Shown here piece by piece: positions 27,254-37,120 of a DNA stretch of 64,000 nt. The DNA is from BRH-c54 sp965284565 (lineage in GTDB: Bacteria > Bacteroidota > Bacteroidia > Flavobacteriales_E > Vicingaceae), in contig OZ260100.1 of assembly GCA_965284565.1 (NCBI GenBank), positions 1 to 64,000 of the forward strand, given 5' to 3'. The translations under genes and the position numbers were made by a program. A model generated the notes under the pieces. The model did no database searches. It was not told where the DNA came from and saw nothing but the letters and a program-made list of their open reading frames with translations. Numbering within the stretch: the stretch's first letter is position 1; the number at the start of each line of letters is the position of its first letter.

Positions 27254-28351
27254 ATGCAAAATATTAAGCAAATAAAAAAACAGGCTATTACAAATGATGT
27301 TTCACACACTACAATTCGGAGAGATAATTCTTTATATCAATTTAAAGACAATCGCCCTGAAGCTACTACACAGTTAAAAGTACAGCAAATGGCTAATCAG
27401 CCAATTCAGAAAAAAGAGAACAAAACAGGAATGCCCGACAACTTAAAATCAGGTATAGAAAATTTATCGGGTATGGATATGAGTGATGTAAATGTGCATT
27501 ATAATTCACCTCAACCAGCACAATTACAAGCCCATGCTTTTGCTCAGGGTAACCAGATACATATTGCATCAGGACAAGAGAGACATTTACCCCACGAAGC
27601 ATGGCATGTGGTACAGCAAAAACAAGGCAGGGTTGCTCCCACCAAACAGTTAAAAGGAAAGGTAAACATTAATGATGATGATGGGTTGGAAAAAGAGGCT
27701 GATGTGATGGGTGCTAAAGCGATGAAATTTTCTTTTTCAAATTATCCAAACAATCACCAGCAGAAATTGAAATCAAATAAAACTCGTAATCCCGACAACA
27801 GTAAAGCTCCTTACCAAAGGATAATGAAGGCCACTGGAAAAGATATGGATACCTTAAGAAAAGAATTTAGAAATACCGTTTATTTAGTAGCTACATTCAC
27901 ATTTCCTGACGGTTCAAACTTTCAAAGAGTATTTAATACTACCAGAGATAAACATGCTGAAGAAAATCTAATTGATTTCATTAATACAAATAATTACAGA
28001 AACTGTCATTTGCGAATTCAAATAAATGCAAGTCCTTGTAGCAGTGAGTATGGAACCAGAGATGATGGACATCCTGGTTGTCAAGAAAGACTAAGAGAGA
28101 TGAGTGCTGCAAGAAATATCACTCTAAATGTTGAGGCTGATCACCCTTACCAACCTCAAAATGCCTCAGCAATTGAAAGGGAATTGGGATTCCCTGCTGG
28201 TTTCTCTTCTTTTTGTGCGACACAAGGTGCAGGATTTTTAATTCACTTCGATCATGCTAAAGGATTTGGAAAAGACTCACTTGTTACACCCGGATTAGGA
28301 ATCATACAAGCACAAAAAAACAATACAACTATTTGCAATACATCTAATTAA
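27254..28351 (+). CDS. eCIS toxin: DUF4157 plus probable zinc deaminase
   Basis: 365 residues. Leader (QFKDNRPEATTQLKVQQ) and DUF4157 with HEAWH at 114-118 are almost identical to those of the first toxin. After a linker, the C-terminal domain carries the zinc-deaminase signature: HAE (His234, Glu236) and SPC (Cys262) with a second cysteine at 276. The 13 residues between the cysteines, in place of the usual two, are unusual but such inserts occur in toxin deaminases. Substrate (cytosine or adenine in DNA, RNA or nucleotides) cannot be told from sequence. The gene ends convergently, overlapping the last eCIS operon gene by 8 bp. Confidence 0.75.
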   Translation: MQNIKQIKKQAITNDVSHTTIRRDNSLYQFKDNRPEATTQLKVQQMANQPIQKKENKTGMPDNLKSGIENLSGMDMSDVNVHYNSPQPAQLQAHAFAQGNQIHIASGQERHLPHEAWHVVQQKQGRVAPTKQLKGKVNINDDDGLEKEADVMGAKAMKFSFSNYPNNHQQKLKSNKTRNPDNSKAPYQRIMKATGKDMDTLRKEFRNTVYLVATFTFPDGSNFQRVFNTTRDKHAEENLIDFINTNNYRNCHLRIQINASPCSSEYGTRDDGHPGCQERLREMSAARNITLNVEADHPYQPQNASAIERELGFPAGFSSFCATQGAGFLIHFDHAKGFGKDSLVTPGLGIIQAQKNNTTICNTSN

Positions 28352-28610
28352 TTTTATCCTCTGAATTCCCCTTCAACTGATCCTTAACCTTTTTAATCCC
28401 ACTAATGGCTTGCAAAGCAGTGATTATAGACTTTAAAAACATTACCAAACCATACAATGCAATACCATGGTGAATGGACAATCCTTTTACGTTGGATTGA
28501 TAATTATCAATTAACCCAGTAATGCTGGTATATAAAAACAGTACTGCCAAAAACATATTGACATAAGGACTGTTTAATATAGTTTCTGTTATGTTTAATA
28601 CTTTCTCCAT
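28344..28610 (-). CDS. Small two-helix membrane protein at end of eCIS operon
   Basis: 88 residues with two hydrophobic helices (about 17-35 and 48-68) separated by a short loop, and a charged C-terminal tail. This is the shape of small holins, but no family is recognised. It lies 3 bp after the PAAR-like gene and is the last gene of the operon. Membrane proteins at both ends of an eCIS operon may serve particle release or membrane attachment (inference). Confidence 0.65.
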   Translation of the reverse strand: MEKVLNITETILNSPYVNMFLAVLFLYTSITGLIDNYQSNVKGLSIHHGIALYGLVMFLKSIITALQAISGIKKVKDQLKGNSEDKIN

Positions 28611-28613
28611 TTT

Positions 28614-29006
28614 TTATTCTGCTACTGTACATTGTACCTGACCTGCTGATGTGAATGAAATTTCTCCTCCCCACATGCAATTGCATTTACAACTATTATT
28701 TAAGGCGGGTTGTTTCGCAAGTTTTACGGTACTGGATCCCGGTGACCACGGTGAAGTGGTTGCAGGAATACAAGGTGCCGGAGTGTGAACGCCAAGAGCT
28801 GCAGCTGTAAGTGCAATTACAGCCGGATTAGTGGTTGAATTACACATTCCAAATGTCGCAATGTTTACAATAGGTTTATAATCCTGAATATTTGCTGCAG
28901 GCATCATACTGGTTGTTACTTTATTCGCTGGCATCACTACCAAAGGGCATGGTGCCACTCCATATGAGCATTCCATCAATGCTCCCATACATACTTGATC
29001 TGGCAT
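28614..29006 (-). CDS. PAAR-like spike tip (DUF4280)
   Basis: 130 residues, rich in Cys, Pro and Gly. It has the DUF4280 layout: MGALMECSYG at the start, repeated short strands with NIATFGMC, and a C-terminal CKCNCMWGG. DUF4280 proteins are PAAR-like and cap the VgrG/Pvc8 spike, the role of Pvc10/Afp10. Usually this gene is next to the spike and gp25 genes; here it is at the far end of the operon, after the ATPase and an 80-bp spacer. At 130 residues it can be a bare tip with no toxin extension. Confidence 0.8.
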   Translation of the reverse strand: MPDQVCMGALMECSYGVAPCPLVVMPANKVTTSMMPAANIQDYKPIVNIATFGMCNSTTNPAVIALTAAALGVHTPAPCIPATTSPWSPGSSTVKLAKQPALNNSCKCNCMWGGEISFTSAGQVQCTVAE

Positions 29007-29030
29007 AATTTTTTAATTTTTAATGCATAA

Positions 29031-29075
29031 TTATGAATGTTGAATAGGGCTTTATTTAAAATTCAGCATTCATAA
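29031..29075. repeat. Inverted repeat in spacer between ATPase and PAAR-like genes
   Basis: TTATGAATGTTGAAT (29031-29045) pairs with ATTCAGCATTCATAA (29061-29075) with one mismatch around a 15-bp loop. It fills most of the 80-bp spacer, the longest gap in the eCIS operon. No T-run follows on the minus strand, so it is not a classical terminator. It could reduce read-through, protect an mRNA end, or be a dispersed repeat. Confidence 0.6.
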
Positions 29076-29086
29076 TTCAACATTTA

Positions 29087-30427
29087 TTAAATAGTTTTAT
29101 TCGATTTATTATATTCTCTTCTAACACCAATAATGATGTCGTTTAATTCAATTATTTTTTTATTTCTTTTGGCTGCTTCTAAAGCACAATACCTTAACAC
29201 ATTAATCATCTCTCCCCCACTCAATTCATAGTCATCTGATAAGGCTTCTAAATTAATGGCTGATTCTAGCTCAAAGGTGTCCTGAAACAGTCTTTCCCAC
29301 AACAACTTCCGTTCTTTTTTACCGGGTTTCGGAAAATGGATCATACTCTGAAATCTTCTGGAGAAAGCTTCATCGATATTGGTTTGAATGTTGGTTGCTA
29401 ACACTACTAATCCCGAAAAATCTTCTATTCGTTGTAGTAAATATGCAACCTCTTGATTGGCATATCGGTCGTTCGCTCCTTTGGTAGAGGTTCGTTTTCC
29501 AAACAAAGCATCAGCTTCGTCAAAAAACAAAATCCAGTCTTTGTGCTCTGCTTCGTCAAAAAGTTGCCCTAAGTTCTTTTCTGTTTCTCCAATGTATTTA
29601 GAAACCACCAACGAAAGGTCCACTCTAAAAACTGGGCGATTGGTTGCTTTTCCTAACAACGAAGCTGCCATTGTTTTTCCTGTTCCGGGAGGACCATAAA
29701 ACAACACTCGATAACCGGGTTTTAATTTATTGTCTAATTCCCACTCGTTGAGTATCAAATCACTGTACAACAACCAATCTTTTACTTCTGTTAAATCTTC
29801 CATTACGTTTTGATCTACAATTAAATCTTCCCAATTTAATTTGGTAGAAATTTCTTTGGCTGGGAACTTAGCTCCAAATTGTGGTAAATATTTTTTTCCT
29901 GTAGTCAATAATCCTAAATATTCATTGGAGATTTTTAAGGGTTGGTGCAATCCAAAATCCTGTTCGGCATCATAATCTAAAATGCCCATTTTATACATAA
30001 GATGTTCTTTCTTAATGACGCTTAAAAAAGTAAACCGGGCATTAAAATCGTATCCTCCTAAAATAAAACAAGCGGTTTCAAGGGTTGGAAAAAATCCAGA
30101 CTTGATGGTCGATTTAACTCCTCCAAATTCAGAAAATTCACAATCCAAGTTTTGATTCTTAATTAAAAACACATCTAAACATTGTGGTTTTACATGGGGA
30201 ATTAAGGCTAAAATTAATATCAACCTTTCTTCAAATCCTAATTCATATTCTCGGATTAATTGAGTGTAAGGAGAATCAACAGTAACTATTTCTGGTGGTT
30301 GATGGGCATAAATGGAATCGAACTCACTTTCATTTTTAAAATAAAGTGTGAGAGCTGTATCTACTACTCTTTCGAACCACATCACTTCGTGGTGAATGGT
30401 GTGTGCTGATTGCTGTATTATCTCCAT
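29087..30427 (-). CDS. AAA+ ATPase of the eCIS (Pvc15/Afp15-like)
   Basis: 446 residues from the ATG at 30427, which overlaps the tape-measure gene by 10 bp; a start at 30454 would add nine residues. The N-terminal half is the family-specific adaptor domain. The AAA+ module has Walker A GPPGTGKT (about 245-252), Walker B ILFFDEAD (about 299-306) and an Arg-finger region SRRF. In PVC and Afp clusters this ATPase is a conserved cluster member needed for toxin loading or particle assembly and is not part of the final particle. All catalytic motifs are intact. Confidence 0.9.
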   Translation of the reverse strand: MEIIQQSAHTIHHEVMWFERVVDTALTLYFKNESEFDSIYAHQPPEIVTVDSPYTQLIREYELGFEERLILILALIPHVKPQCLDVFLIKNQNLDCEFSEFGGVKSTIKSGFFPTLETACFILGGYDFNARFTFLSVIKKEHLMYKMGILDYDAEQDFGLHQPLKISNEYLGLLTTGKKYLPQFGAKFPAKEISTKLNWEDLIVDQNVMEDLTEVKDWLLYSDLILNEWELDNKLKPGYRVLFYGPPGTGKTMAASLLGKATNRPVFRVDLSLVVSKYIGETEKNLGQLFDEAEHKDWILFFDEADALFGKRTSTKGANDRYANQEVAYLLQRIEDFSGLVVLATNIQTNIDEAFSRRFQSMIHFPKPGKKERKLLWERLFQDTFELESAINLEALSDDYELSGGEMINVLRYCALEAAKRNKKIIELNDIIIGVRREYNKSNKTI

Positions 30428-33400
30428 TCTATAATTAACATTTTTTGCATCCAACTTAATTTAATTCTGGTGATGTTCCATGAAATCTGATCCAACAACA
30501 TGTCAAATGCTTTTTGTTCTATTCTTAAAAAATATTGTTCGTTCTCTTCTTCGAGTTTGCCATCTCGCTGTAAAAAAGAAAGCTGTAATCCTTCTATCGA
30601 TGTTCCGTTTAAGGGTTTCCATTGCTGTGTTACAGCAGTCAATAAACCGTTTACTATTTCTTTATCTGTATCAGATAATTCTATGTTTCGTTCTACAGGA
30701 TCGGTTACATTCATCCCACACAACAATTTATTAATGACCAATTCGTGTTCTTCTTTTCCTGTTTTTCCGGTAGCTGCATATTCTAATAAGTGAACGGCTT
30801 TAAATTTACTTTCTTCGTCTATAAATTCTCCTTGAAACATTAATCCACATTTCTCGAATAGCATTCCTAAATAAGGAGACAAAATAATTAGTCCTGCATT
30901 TTTAATAAAAATAGGATCTAAAAATTCTCTTGGTGTTTCTTCTCCTAACTTTCGGTAATCTTCTTCTTCCTTCTTTTTAATCAAGGCTGCATCTAATTCA
31001 TCCTTCTTCATAATGGTTCGGTGCATCTGATCTAACAAAATAATTCCACTTTTGTATTGATCACCCTTTTCAGCCAGCAACTTTCCATTTATTTTTAATA
31101 AAACTTCATTGCTTTTACTTTCGCCCAACACATTTTCCATGCATTGCAATAAAAGTGTACTCCAGTTTTCTATTGTCCAGGCATTAAAACCACCTGTACT
31201 TAGTTTTAAAAGAATTAATTGAAAATATTGTTTTTTTAAGATGCTCAATTCTCTTGACGAAATAAAAGAAATGCTACATTCTATTACTGCCATCGATTCT
31301 ACTAAAAACTGCTGTTGATTGGTATTTAAGTTAAGGTGAATCAGTTTTAAAAACGCTTGTTCGTCCAACTCTTCTACTAAACTTTCTCGTAATGTGGTTT
31401 GATGCAATATATTTTTCCACTCCACAGCAGCTGTTTGCCTCATTTTTTCTAGCTGTCCTAATAATGACAAATTTTTCCATTGTTCAGCAAGGGGATGGTT
31501 GGCTAAAAACTCTTGAACAGAATTAGCCATTGGTAAGGTGGTACTTGTTTTTTTGTTTTCAGAAATGTTGGCAAGTTCCTTCTCCCATTTTTGGATTTCA
31601 TTTTTTAAATCAACCTGCGTTGCTGTTCTTCTTATTTGTTGCATAATGCGAATGAACAAGTTTTTAATAGTGGTCTGTTCTGCTTCGTTAACGGATGATA
31701 TCCATTGTTTAATAAAGTTGAATAGTAACTCACTTGTTTTTGCTGAGGCTTGTTGTTGCGCTAAAACTTTAAAGACTTGTTCATTAAACTGATGATATTT
31801 CTGAAGCGTAATAATTCCTGCTGGTAACATTTGCTGTTTAAACAGCTCGTGAATCTTCACCATTAAAGCAGTATATATTTTATGGGATGATCTGTCCAGT
31901 TCTTTCCACACCTCCTCTAAATTAATTTTATTCAATATGGTTGGTAACGAAATCTTTCCTGCTGTTTTATGAAGCAATTGAATTAACTCTTTTTTACCTG
32001 TGGAAGAATTCCATAATTGAGTAAAATCAAGGTTAAATTCATCCCAAGAATAAGCTGCTGCCCACCACGGTAATAATCCTTTTTCTAACACATAATAAAC
32101 TTTACTGTGTTGATGTTGTTCTTTTTCTTTTGTTGCCACTTTTTGGGTAAGGGCTGTAAAAACGGTAGAGGATTGCAAGTGAATCAATTGCTGATACAAT
32201 CGTTTTTTTTCGGCAGCTTGCTTTAACTGTTGAACCACCAATTCAAAAATGGTGGTAAACGGAATGTTGTATTTTTTACTGATTTGCTGAAATAGCTCAA
32301 CCACTTCTTTGCTCCACTCCGAAAATAGTTTCTTTTGACTCACTATTGCTGAAATGTTCTTTTCCAGTAACTCTAAAATTAATGGGCTGATCACTGTATT
32401 TTTAGCCTCCAACTTCTTGTTTAAAAAGAAGTCCTTTTCAGTGAGTTCACCTTGTGGTGGATATGAATCTGCAGAAGCTGTATTTTGTTGAAAAGCTCTT
32501 ATTTCCAGTTGCTCTATAAAAGTGATGATTTGAGGCTGTGCTACTTGTTTGATTAACTGACCTTTTAGCAGGATTAATAGTGCATGCTTGTTTAAACCTG
32601 TTATTACCATCCATTTTGGTAATTCTTGATTAATCCAATAATGCCACAATTCTACTTCATTGTTATTGGTAAAATCACGAATGGTTTGGGTAATATTTTC
32701 TACTATTTTTTCATCTGCTATGGGCTGTTTTTTTTCGGGATGAATGGTAGAAAAAGTAACTAAAAACTGCTCTATTGCCTGATGATATTTTACAGGAAGT
32801 TTTTCTTGAACTTCTGTGAGTAACTGAAAAAGAACAGCTTGTTTTGCATCTAATTCGTATTTTAAATTTTTTAGTAAATCGGGGAACACCTCTTTTCCCA
32901 AGTATTGTTCACTTATAAATGATCCGATGATGAGTCGAGCTTTTTTTACTTCTATTTCGTTCCATAAGGCACTCGATGAGGATGAGAGTATGGTTCTGTT
33001 TTTCTGAATGTGTTCAAAAAAATCAATACTTTCGGTTATAAAAGGAATGGAAACATTTTGTATGAGTTGATTCAACACCCTGTCATTAAGGATCGCTAAT
33101 AGTCGTTCACTTATTGAAGAATTGTTGAGCCAATTGGTAATATGATGAACCAAAATTGAATCTTTCGTCAGCAGTATCCATTCAAATTGATGGTTAAATG
33201 TTGTTTTTGAGGTATATTGAAAGTTGGAATGAAAGGAACCAAATTTCAAATAGTGTTCAACTTGGTCTATCCATTCTTTAACGGCTATTTTTTTAGTGGT
33301 TGACTTTGCTGATTTGGTTGCTTGTTGTTGCTGTTCTGTTTTTAGTTCAATAATTATTTTTTTAAACTCTAGCTCATTGGAGGCTTTTTGTTCTGAGGCA

Positions 33401-34200
33401 ACTCCCTCCAAAAGAGCATTCAACAACAACTCATAAGTCAGATTATATTTCTCGGCAATTTTCCTAATCAAGTATTGTAAAAAACTTTTCTTGTTGTAAT
33501 AACTGTTCGATTCAACAAATAAATAAGCCAAAATAACTTCCCATACAGCATTTCTAAAGGTGGTGTATGCTGTATCTATAAAGTGTTGTTGTTGCTGATG
33601 TTTCAGTATATTTCTTTTATAAGAAATAATGTAGATGCTTTCTGTTTTTGCTACTGCTGTCACAATACTTTCCAGCGGCTCTTCATTGAACTGATAAATT
33701 AACCTTTTACGAACGGATTCTTTTTTTCCATGTTCATTCAACAAGTTCACTAAACCTGTTTTATTCTCAACAATCAATTCCTTTAGAAGTGTTGATGGAG
33801 CTTTAGCTGCTGATGATTCCCAATTGAGATGTCCGTTTAATATAAAATGTTCAAACTGTTCCAATTTACGATCATTCAACACAATTATTTTCCCACTTCT
33901 TAGTGTTCCGTTGTCGGTAATATTTGCATTAAAATATTTGGTCAATTCTTCTTCTAAGCGATAAACCAACTCATTTTCATAATTGGCTTTTCTAATTACC
34001 CCTAAATCCAACTCTATGCTATCGAATTGATAAATGTTGTCTTCATTAGAAAATCTATTTAAAATCGTCTCCAACAAACTATTGATTCGGGATTCTTGCA
34101 ATACACTAATTTGAGATTGTACTTGATGTGCTTCTTCTTCTTTGTCAAGTACAATATGATATTGCTGTGCTTTAATGATATGTTCTATTTTATCGGTCAA
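30418..34200 (-). CDS. Tape-measure protein of the eCIS (Pvc14/Afp14-like)
   Basis: 1260 residues, largely helical and rich in Gln, Glu, Lys and Leu. The N-terminus (HIIKAQQYHIVLDKEEEAHQ, then RINSLLETILNRFS and IELDLGVI) matches the contractile injection system tape-measure family. In such proteins length sets particle length, so the inner tube should be about as long as in other eCIS with similarly sized tape measures. The start overlaps the upstream baseplate gene by 4 bp. The C-terminal 150 residues contain the compact LSPYLGMLFEKCGL segment. Confidence 0.85.
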   Translation of the reverse strand: MTDKIEHIIKAQQYHIVLDKEEEAHQVQSQISVLQESRINSLLETILNRFSNEDNIYQFDSIELDLGVIRKANYENELVYRLEEELTKYFNANITDNGTLRSGKIIVLNDRKLEQFEHFILNGHLNWESSAAKAPSTLLKELIVENKTGLVNLLNEHGKKESVRKRLIYQFNEEPLESIVTAVAKTESIYIISYKRNILKHQQQQHFIDTAYTTFRNAVWEVILAYLFVESNSYYNKKSFLQYLIRKIAEKYNLTYELLLNALLEGVASEQKASNELEFKKIIIELKTEQQQQATKSAKSTTKKIAVKEWIDQVEHYLKFGSFHSNFQYTSKTTFNHQFEWILLTKDSILVHHITNWLNNSSISERLLAILNDRVLNQLIQNVSIPFITESIDFFEHIQKNRTILSSSSSALWNEIEVKKARLIIGSFISEQYLGKEVFPDLLKNLKYELDAKQAVLFQLLTEVQEKLPVKYHQAIEQFLVTFSTIHPEKKQPIADEKIVENITQTIRDFTNNNEVELWHYWINQELPKWMVITGLNKHALLILLKGQLIKQVAQPQIITFIEQLEIRAFQQNTASADSYPPQGELTEKDFFLNKKLEAKNTVISPLILELLEKNISAIVSQKKLFSEWSKEVVELFQQISKKYNIPFTTIFELVVQQLKQAAEKKRLYQQLIHLQSSTVFTALTQKVATKEKEQHQHSKVYYVLEKGLLPWWAAAYSWDEFNLDFTQLWNSSTGKKELIQLLHKTAGKISLPTILNKINLEEVWKELDRSSHKIYTALMVKIHELFKQQMLPAGIITLQKYHQFNEQVFKVLAQQQASAKTSELLFNFIKQWISSVNEAEQTTIKNLFIRIMQQIRRTATQVDLKNEIQKWEKELANISENKKTSTTLPMANSVQEFLANHPLAEQWKNLSLLGQLEKMRQTAAVEWKNILHQTTLRESLVEELDEQAFLKLIHLNLNTNQQQFLVESMAVIECSISFISSRELSILKKQYFQLILLKLSTGGFNAWTIENWSTLLLQCMENVLGESKSNEVLLKINGKLLAEKGDQYKSGIILLDQMHRTIMKKDELDAALIKKKEEEDYRKLGEETPREFLDPIFIKNAGLIILSPYLGMLFEKCGLMFQGEFIDEESKFKAVHLLEYAATGKTGKEEHELVINKLLCGMNVTDPVERNIELSDTDKEIVNGLLTAVTQQWKPLNGTSIEGLQLSFLQRDGKLEEENEQYFLRIEQKAFDMLLDQISWNITRIKLSWMQKMLIIEWR

Positions 34201-37115
34201 TTGTTTTTTTGGTGATAATGTTGTTGAATTTTGGTAATGAGTTCGTAAGCATAATTCATTTGCTCTTCTTCATGCTTATTATTTGAAACTAATCCCAACC
34301 ATTTGTAATAACTTTTCTCAAATTCTGCCATCGCCATCAAATCCAACCAATACGATTGAAAAGCAATGTGTATCGGTGCTTGTTCGTAGATAATATTCTC
34401 TAACTTGGTTCTGAAATTACCGTCCTGAAATCGTACTGGCCATGAAGGCATTACGATACTCATTTGAAACGAGAAAAAAGTTTCATCTACTTTATTCTCT
34501 CCGTAATGGGCAAAATAATTTACTGAATTTTTAAATTGACCGGGCTCAAATGTATAGAGTTGTTTTACGATATTGTCAGCTTCATCTTGTGCGGCTTGTT
34601 TCTCACTATAAGTATTAGTGGTTTCGGCCAATTGCTCTCCTGCTTTGGTAAGTATCTGAATCATGTAATGATCTTCTTTACCAATTACCCGAAATTGTAA
34701 AGTACCTGCACCTATTAAATTGTTTATGATGGTATTTACACACGTATTTCTATCTCCGTTAGATTGTAATTTTACCTGATTAAATTCCACTTGTTTTCCG
34801 TCTGCTAAAGGAACCGCAATAGAAAATCCAAAATAGCTTCCATGATATGGAGGTGCTAATAGTAAGTGCTCAATTAAATAAAGTCCTTCACTTTTTTGAT
34901 TTAAATCTACCAGAAAATTAATGGAGTAATCAATGGCTTGTTTAGCCTCTTCTTCTGAATCGGAAATATGAATTACACTGGATTGTTTTTCGCCTTTAAA
35001 CAACACATAAAAGGCGTTCTTTTTATCATTGGTCGTTTGTTTTATTTGATAATTTTCTACCTGAACTCCATTTTTGAGTACTTCTTTTAAAATATGACCT
35101 GAATTTCCTAAGTAATAAAAAGAATCTCTGAGGTTTTCGACTGTTTCATCAATAATAACAATATCATCTATGGTAGTTACTTCAATTTCTGCTTTTGAAT
35201 AAACAACTTCCAGCCTTTCGCTGATGATTTCCATCCCTTCTTTTTTTTGATATATTTTGATTCCGGAATCGGCTACTACTTTGGATAAAAAACGGGTTTT
35301 ATAATTTTTAATCCCCATTAAAATAGCTGTTTTTTGAATAATACCAGGGGTAATACTGTTTCTTACATCTTCTGCCTCAACATCATCTTTTATGGCTAAT
35401 TGTTGAGTATAGTCATAAGCTTTTGCTCTGTTATAGCTTAACTGCCCGTAATTAGAAATTAAAGTTTTTTTCCATCCTAACAGGTCATCTTCAAATTTTT
35501 GGGTGGTTAATTTTTTTCCGTAGCAATTAATATGAATCTTTTTTAAGGAATAGATAGGAAATTGCTCTCCAAATCTTGCCAGTATATGGTCTGCCACTTT
35601 ATTTAAGCGCTCAAGAGCTGAAGTATCAATACCTGTATTTAACTGCTTTAGCGTGTTTTTCCAGTTAGTTAGTGCATCTTCATTGCTTTCTTTTTCGTGG
35701 GATTTTATCAAATGAACCAATTCGGGCATATCTTCTAATTCCTGATAGAAATAAGAATGGATGTCTTTTTCGTTGGTATCATAAATTTGATAAAGATTGG
35801 CAATTTGAGCCAAAAAATTAGCCATTAACTGATCGAAAGGCATTAAATATCCTTTTAATTGATTGGCTTGTGCATACCTGCTTTCAGGAAGTCCGGTAGG
35901 TAATCCAAACTCTCCTATTCCATAATTTAATGGAAATTGTTCTCTAATGGAATAATAAGAAGACAATCCTAATGGCTGTCCTTCTGGTATCTCTATGGTA
36001 TTATATGATTGTGCTACGGATTTAAAGCTTCCATAGTTCATTGCTTGAATATAAGAGAGTTGTTTTTGTACTTCTGAAAGATCGGGAAAGAATTTTACCC
36101 CATCGTGCTCCAGCACCAAATGACTGCTTACTTCAGGAAATAATAAAATAGGTGAAGAGTTTACAGGAATAGGAATGCTATCTTCTGTAATAACAGTACG
36201 ACTCTTATTATTGGTGGGATCATCTTCATACGATAGTTCAAAAAAATCGACACTAATTACCCCTTCTACTTTTGCTATAATCTTAACAATGTCTGACGGA
36301 ACAATAACATTTAATTGGTCTTTTAATTCGCTGTCGGATATAAATCCATTTTCTAATAATGGTCCGTTAAAAATGGTATTGATATCCTCATTTTTATTTT
36401 GCAGTTCCCACAACGAATAAAAACGAACTTCGTGGGTAAGGTAATCGTTTACTTTAAAAAATATTTGGGCAAATACTTCTTCTCCACTTGTGAAATCGCC
36501 TAAGGTTAATTTCAGTTTCATGTGTAACTGAAAGGGTTTTAAAATGGTAACATCGTACAAATCTTCACATAAATTTCTATGTGCATGATACAGTTCTCTT
36601 ACTTCTTCAATAATGCGATTTTCTTCTTCCTGAAGGGTAACAGGATCGGTTGCGTAATCATACATTTCAACAAAAATATGGTACAACCCTTTTAAGTTTT
36701 TTTGATGTTGATGTTCTGAATAATCATCACTTTGTTGTATTTGTGGTTGTAACCAAACGTTCTTTACATTGGTAATGTCGTCAATAAAAATTTTCCTAAA
36801 ATCTTCTATAGTAACGGGATTGGTGGTTAAAATATCTGAGGGTATAAAAAATCCATTGTCTCCTGATTCAAGTTGGTCGCCTTTAGATTCTGCCAATATA
36901 TCTTTAATCGGCAAGTTTGCTTTGTAGGAAAGATTGGTCATAGTGTACACAATGTTTTCCAAAATAGTTACTCCCGGATCGTGTTCGTTATAATCTGTCC
37001 AGTGAGCACTCGAAAGCTTTTGAAGCAATTCAATTCCTTCTAAATAAAGGTCTTCGTATTCTCCCGAACCTTTGGCTTTTTTAGTGATGTATCCTTTATT
37101 GATTGCTTCCGACAT
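34197..37115 (-). CDS. Baseplate wedge protein (Pvc12/Afp12-like)
   Basis: 972 residues between the fibre-like gene (5-bp gap) and the tape measure (4-bp overlap), the usual place of the second large baseplate protein (T4 gp7-like). Near the N-terminus it has YNEHDPGVTILENIVYTMTN, a stretch typical of this family. No enzymatic motifs are visible. Together with the 1226-residue protein at 37888 it should form the wedge that holds the sheath and hub together. Confidence 0.8.
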   Translation of the reverse strand: MSEAINKGYITKKAKGSGEYEDLYLEGIELLQKLSSAHWTDYNEHDPGVTILENIVYTMTNLSYKANLPIKDILAESKGDQLESGDNGFFIPSDILTTNPVTIEDFRKIFIDDITNVKNVWLQPQIQQSDDYSEHQHQKNLKGLYHIFVEMYDYATDPVTLQEEENRIIEEVRELYHAHRNLCEDLYDVTILKPFQLHMKLKLTLGDFTSGEEVFAQIFFKVNDYLTHEVRFYSLWELQNKNEDINTIFNGPLLENGFISDSELKDQLNVIVPSDIVKIIAKVEGVISVDFFELSYEDDPTNNKSRTVITEDSIPIPVNSSPILLFPEVSSHLVLEHDGVKFFPDLSEVQKQLSYIQAMNYGSFKSVAQSYNTIEIPEGQPLGLSSYYSIREQFPLNYGIGEFGLPTGLPESRYAQANQLKGYLMPFDQLMANFLAQIANLYQIYDTNEKDIHSYFYQELEDMPELVHLIKSHEKESNEDALTNWKNTLKQLNTGIDTSALERLNKVADHILARFGEQFPIYSLKKIHINCYGKKLTTQKFEDDLLGWKKTLISNYGQLSYNRAKAYDYTQQLAIKDDVEAEDVRNSITPGIIQKTAILMGIKNYKTRFLSKVVADSGIKIYQKKEGMEIISERLEVVYSKAEIEVTTIDDIVIIDETVENLRDSFYYLGNSGHILKEVLKNGVQVENYQIKQTTNDKKNAFYVLFKGEKQSSVIHISDSEEEAKQAIDYSINFLVDLNQKSEGLYLIEHLLLAPPYHGSYFGFSIAVPLADGKQVEFNQVKLQSNGDRNTCVNTIINNLIGAGTLQFRVIGKEDHYMIQILTKAGEQLAETTNTYSEKQAAQDEADNIVKQLYTFEPGQFKNSVNYFAHYGENKVDETFFSFQMSIVMPSWPVRFQDGNFRTKLENIIYEQAPIHIAFQSYWLDLMAMAEFEKSYYKWLGLVSNNKHEEEQMNYAYELITKIQQHYHQKNN

Positions 37116-37120
37116 TTTAC

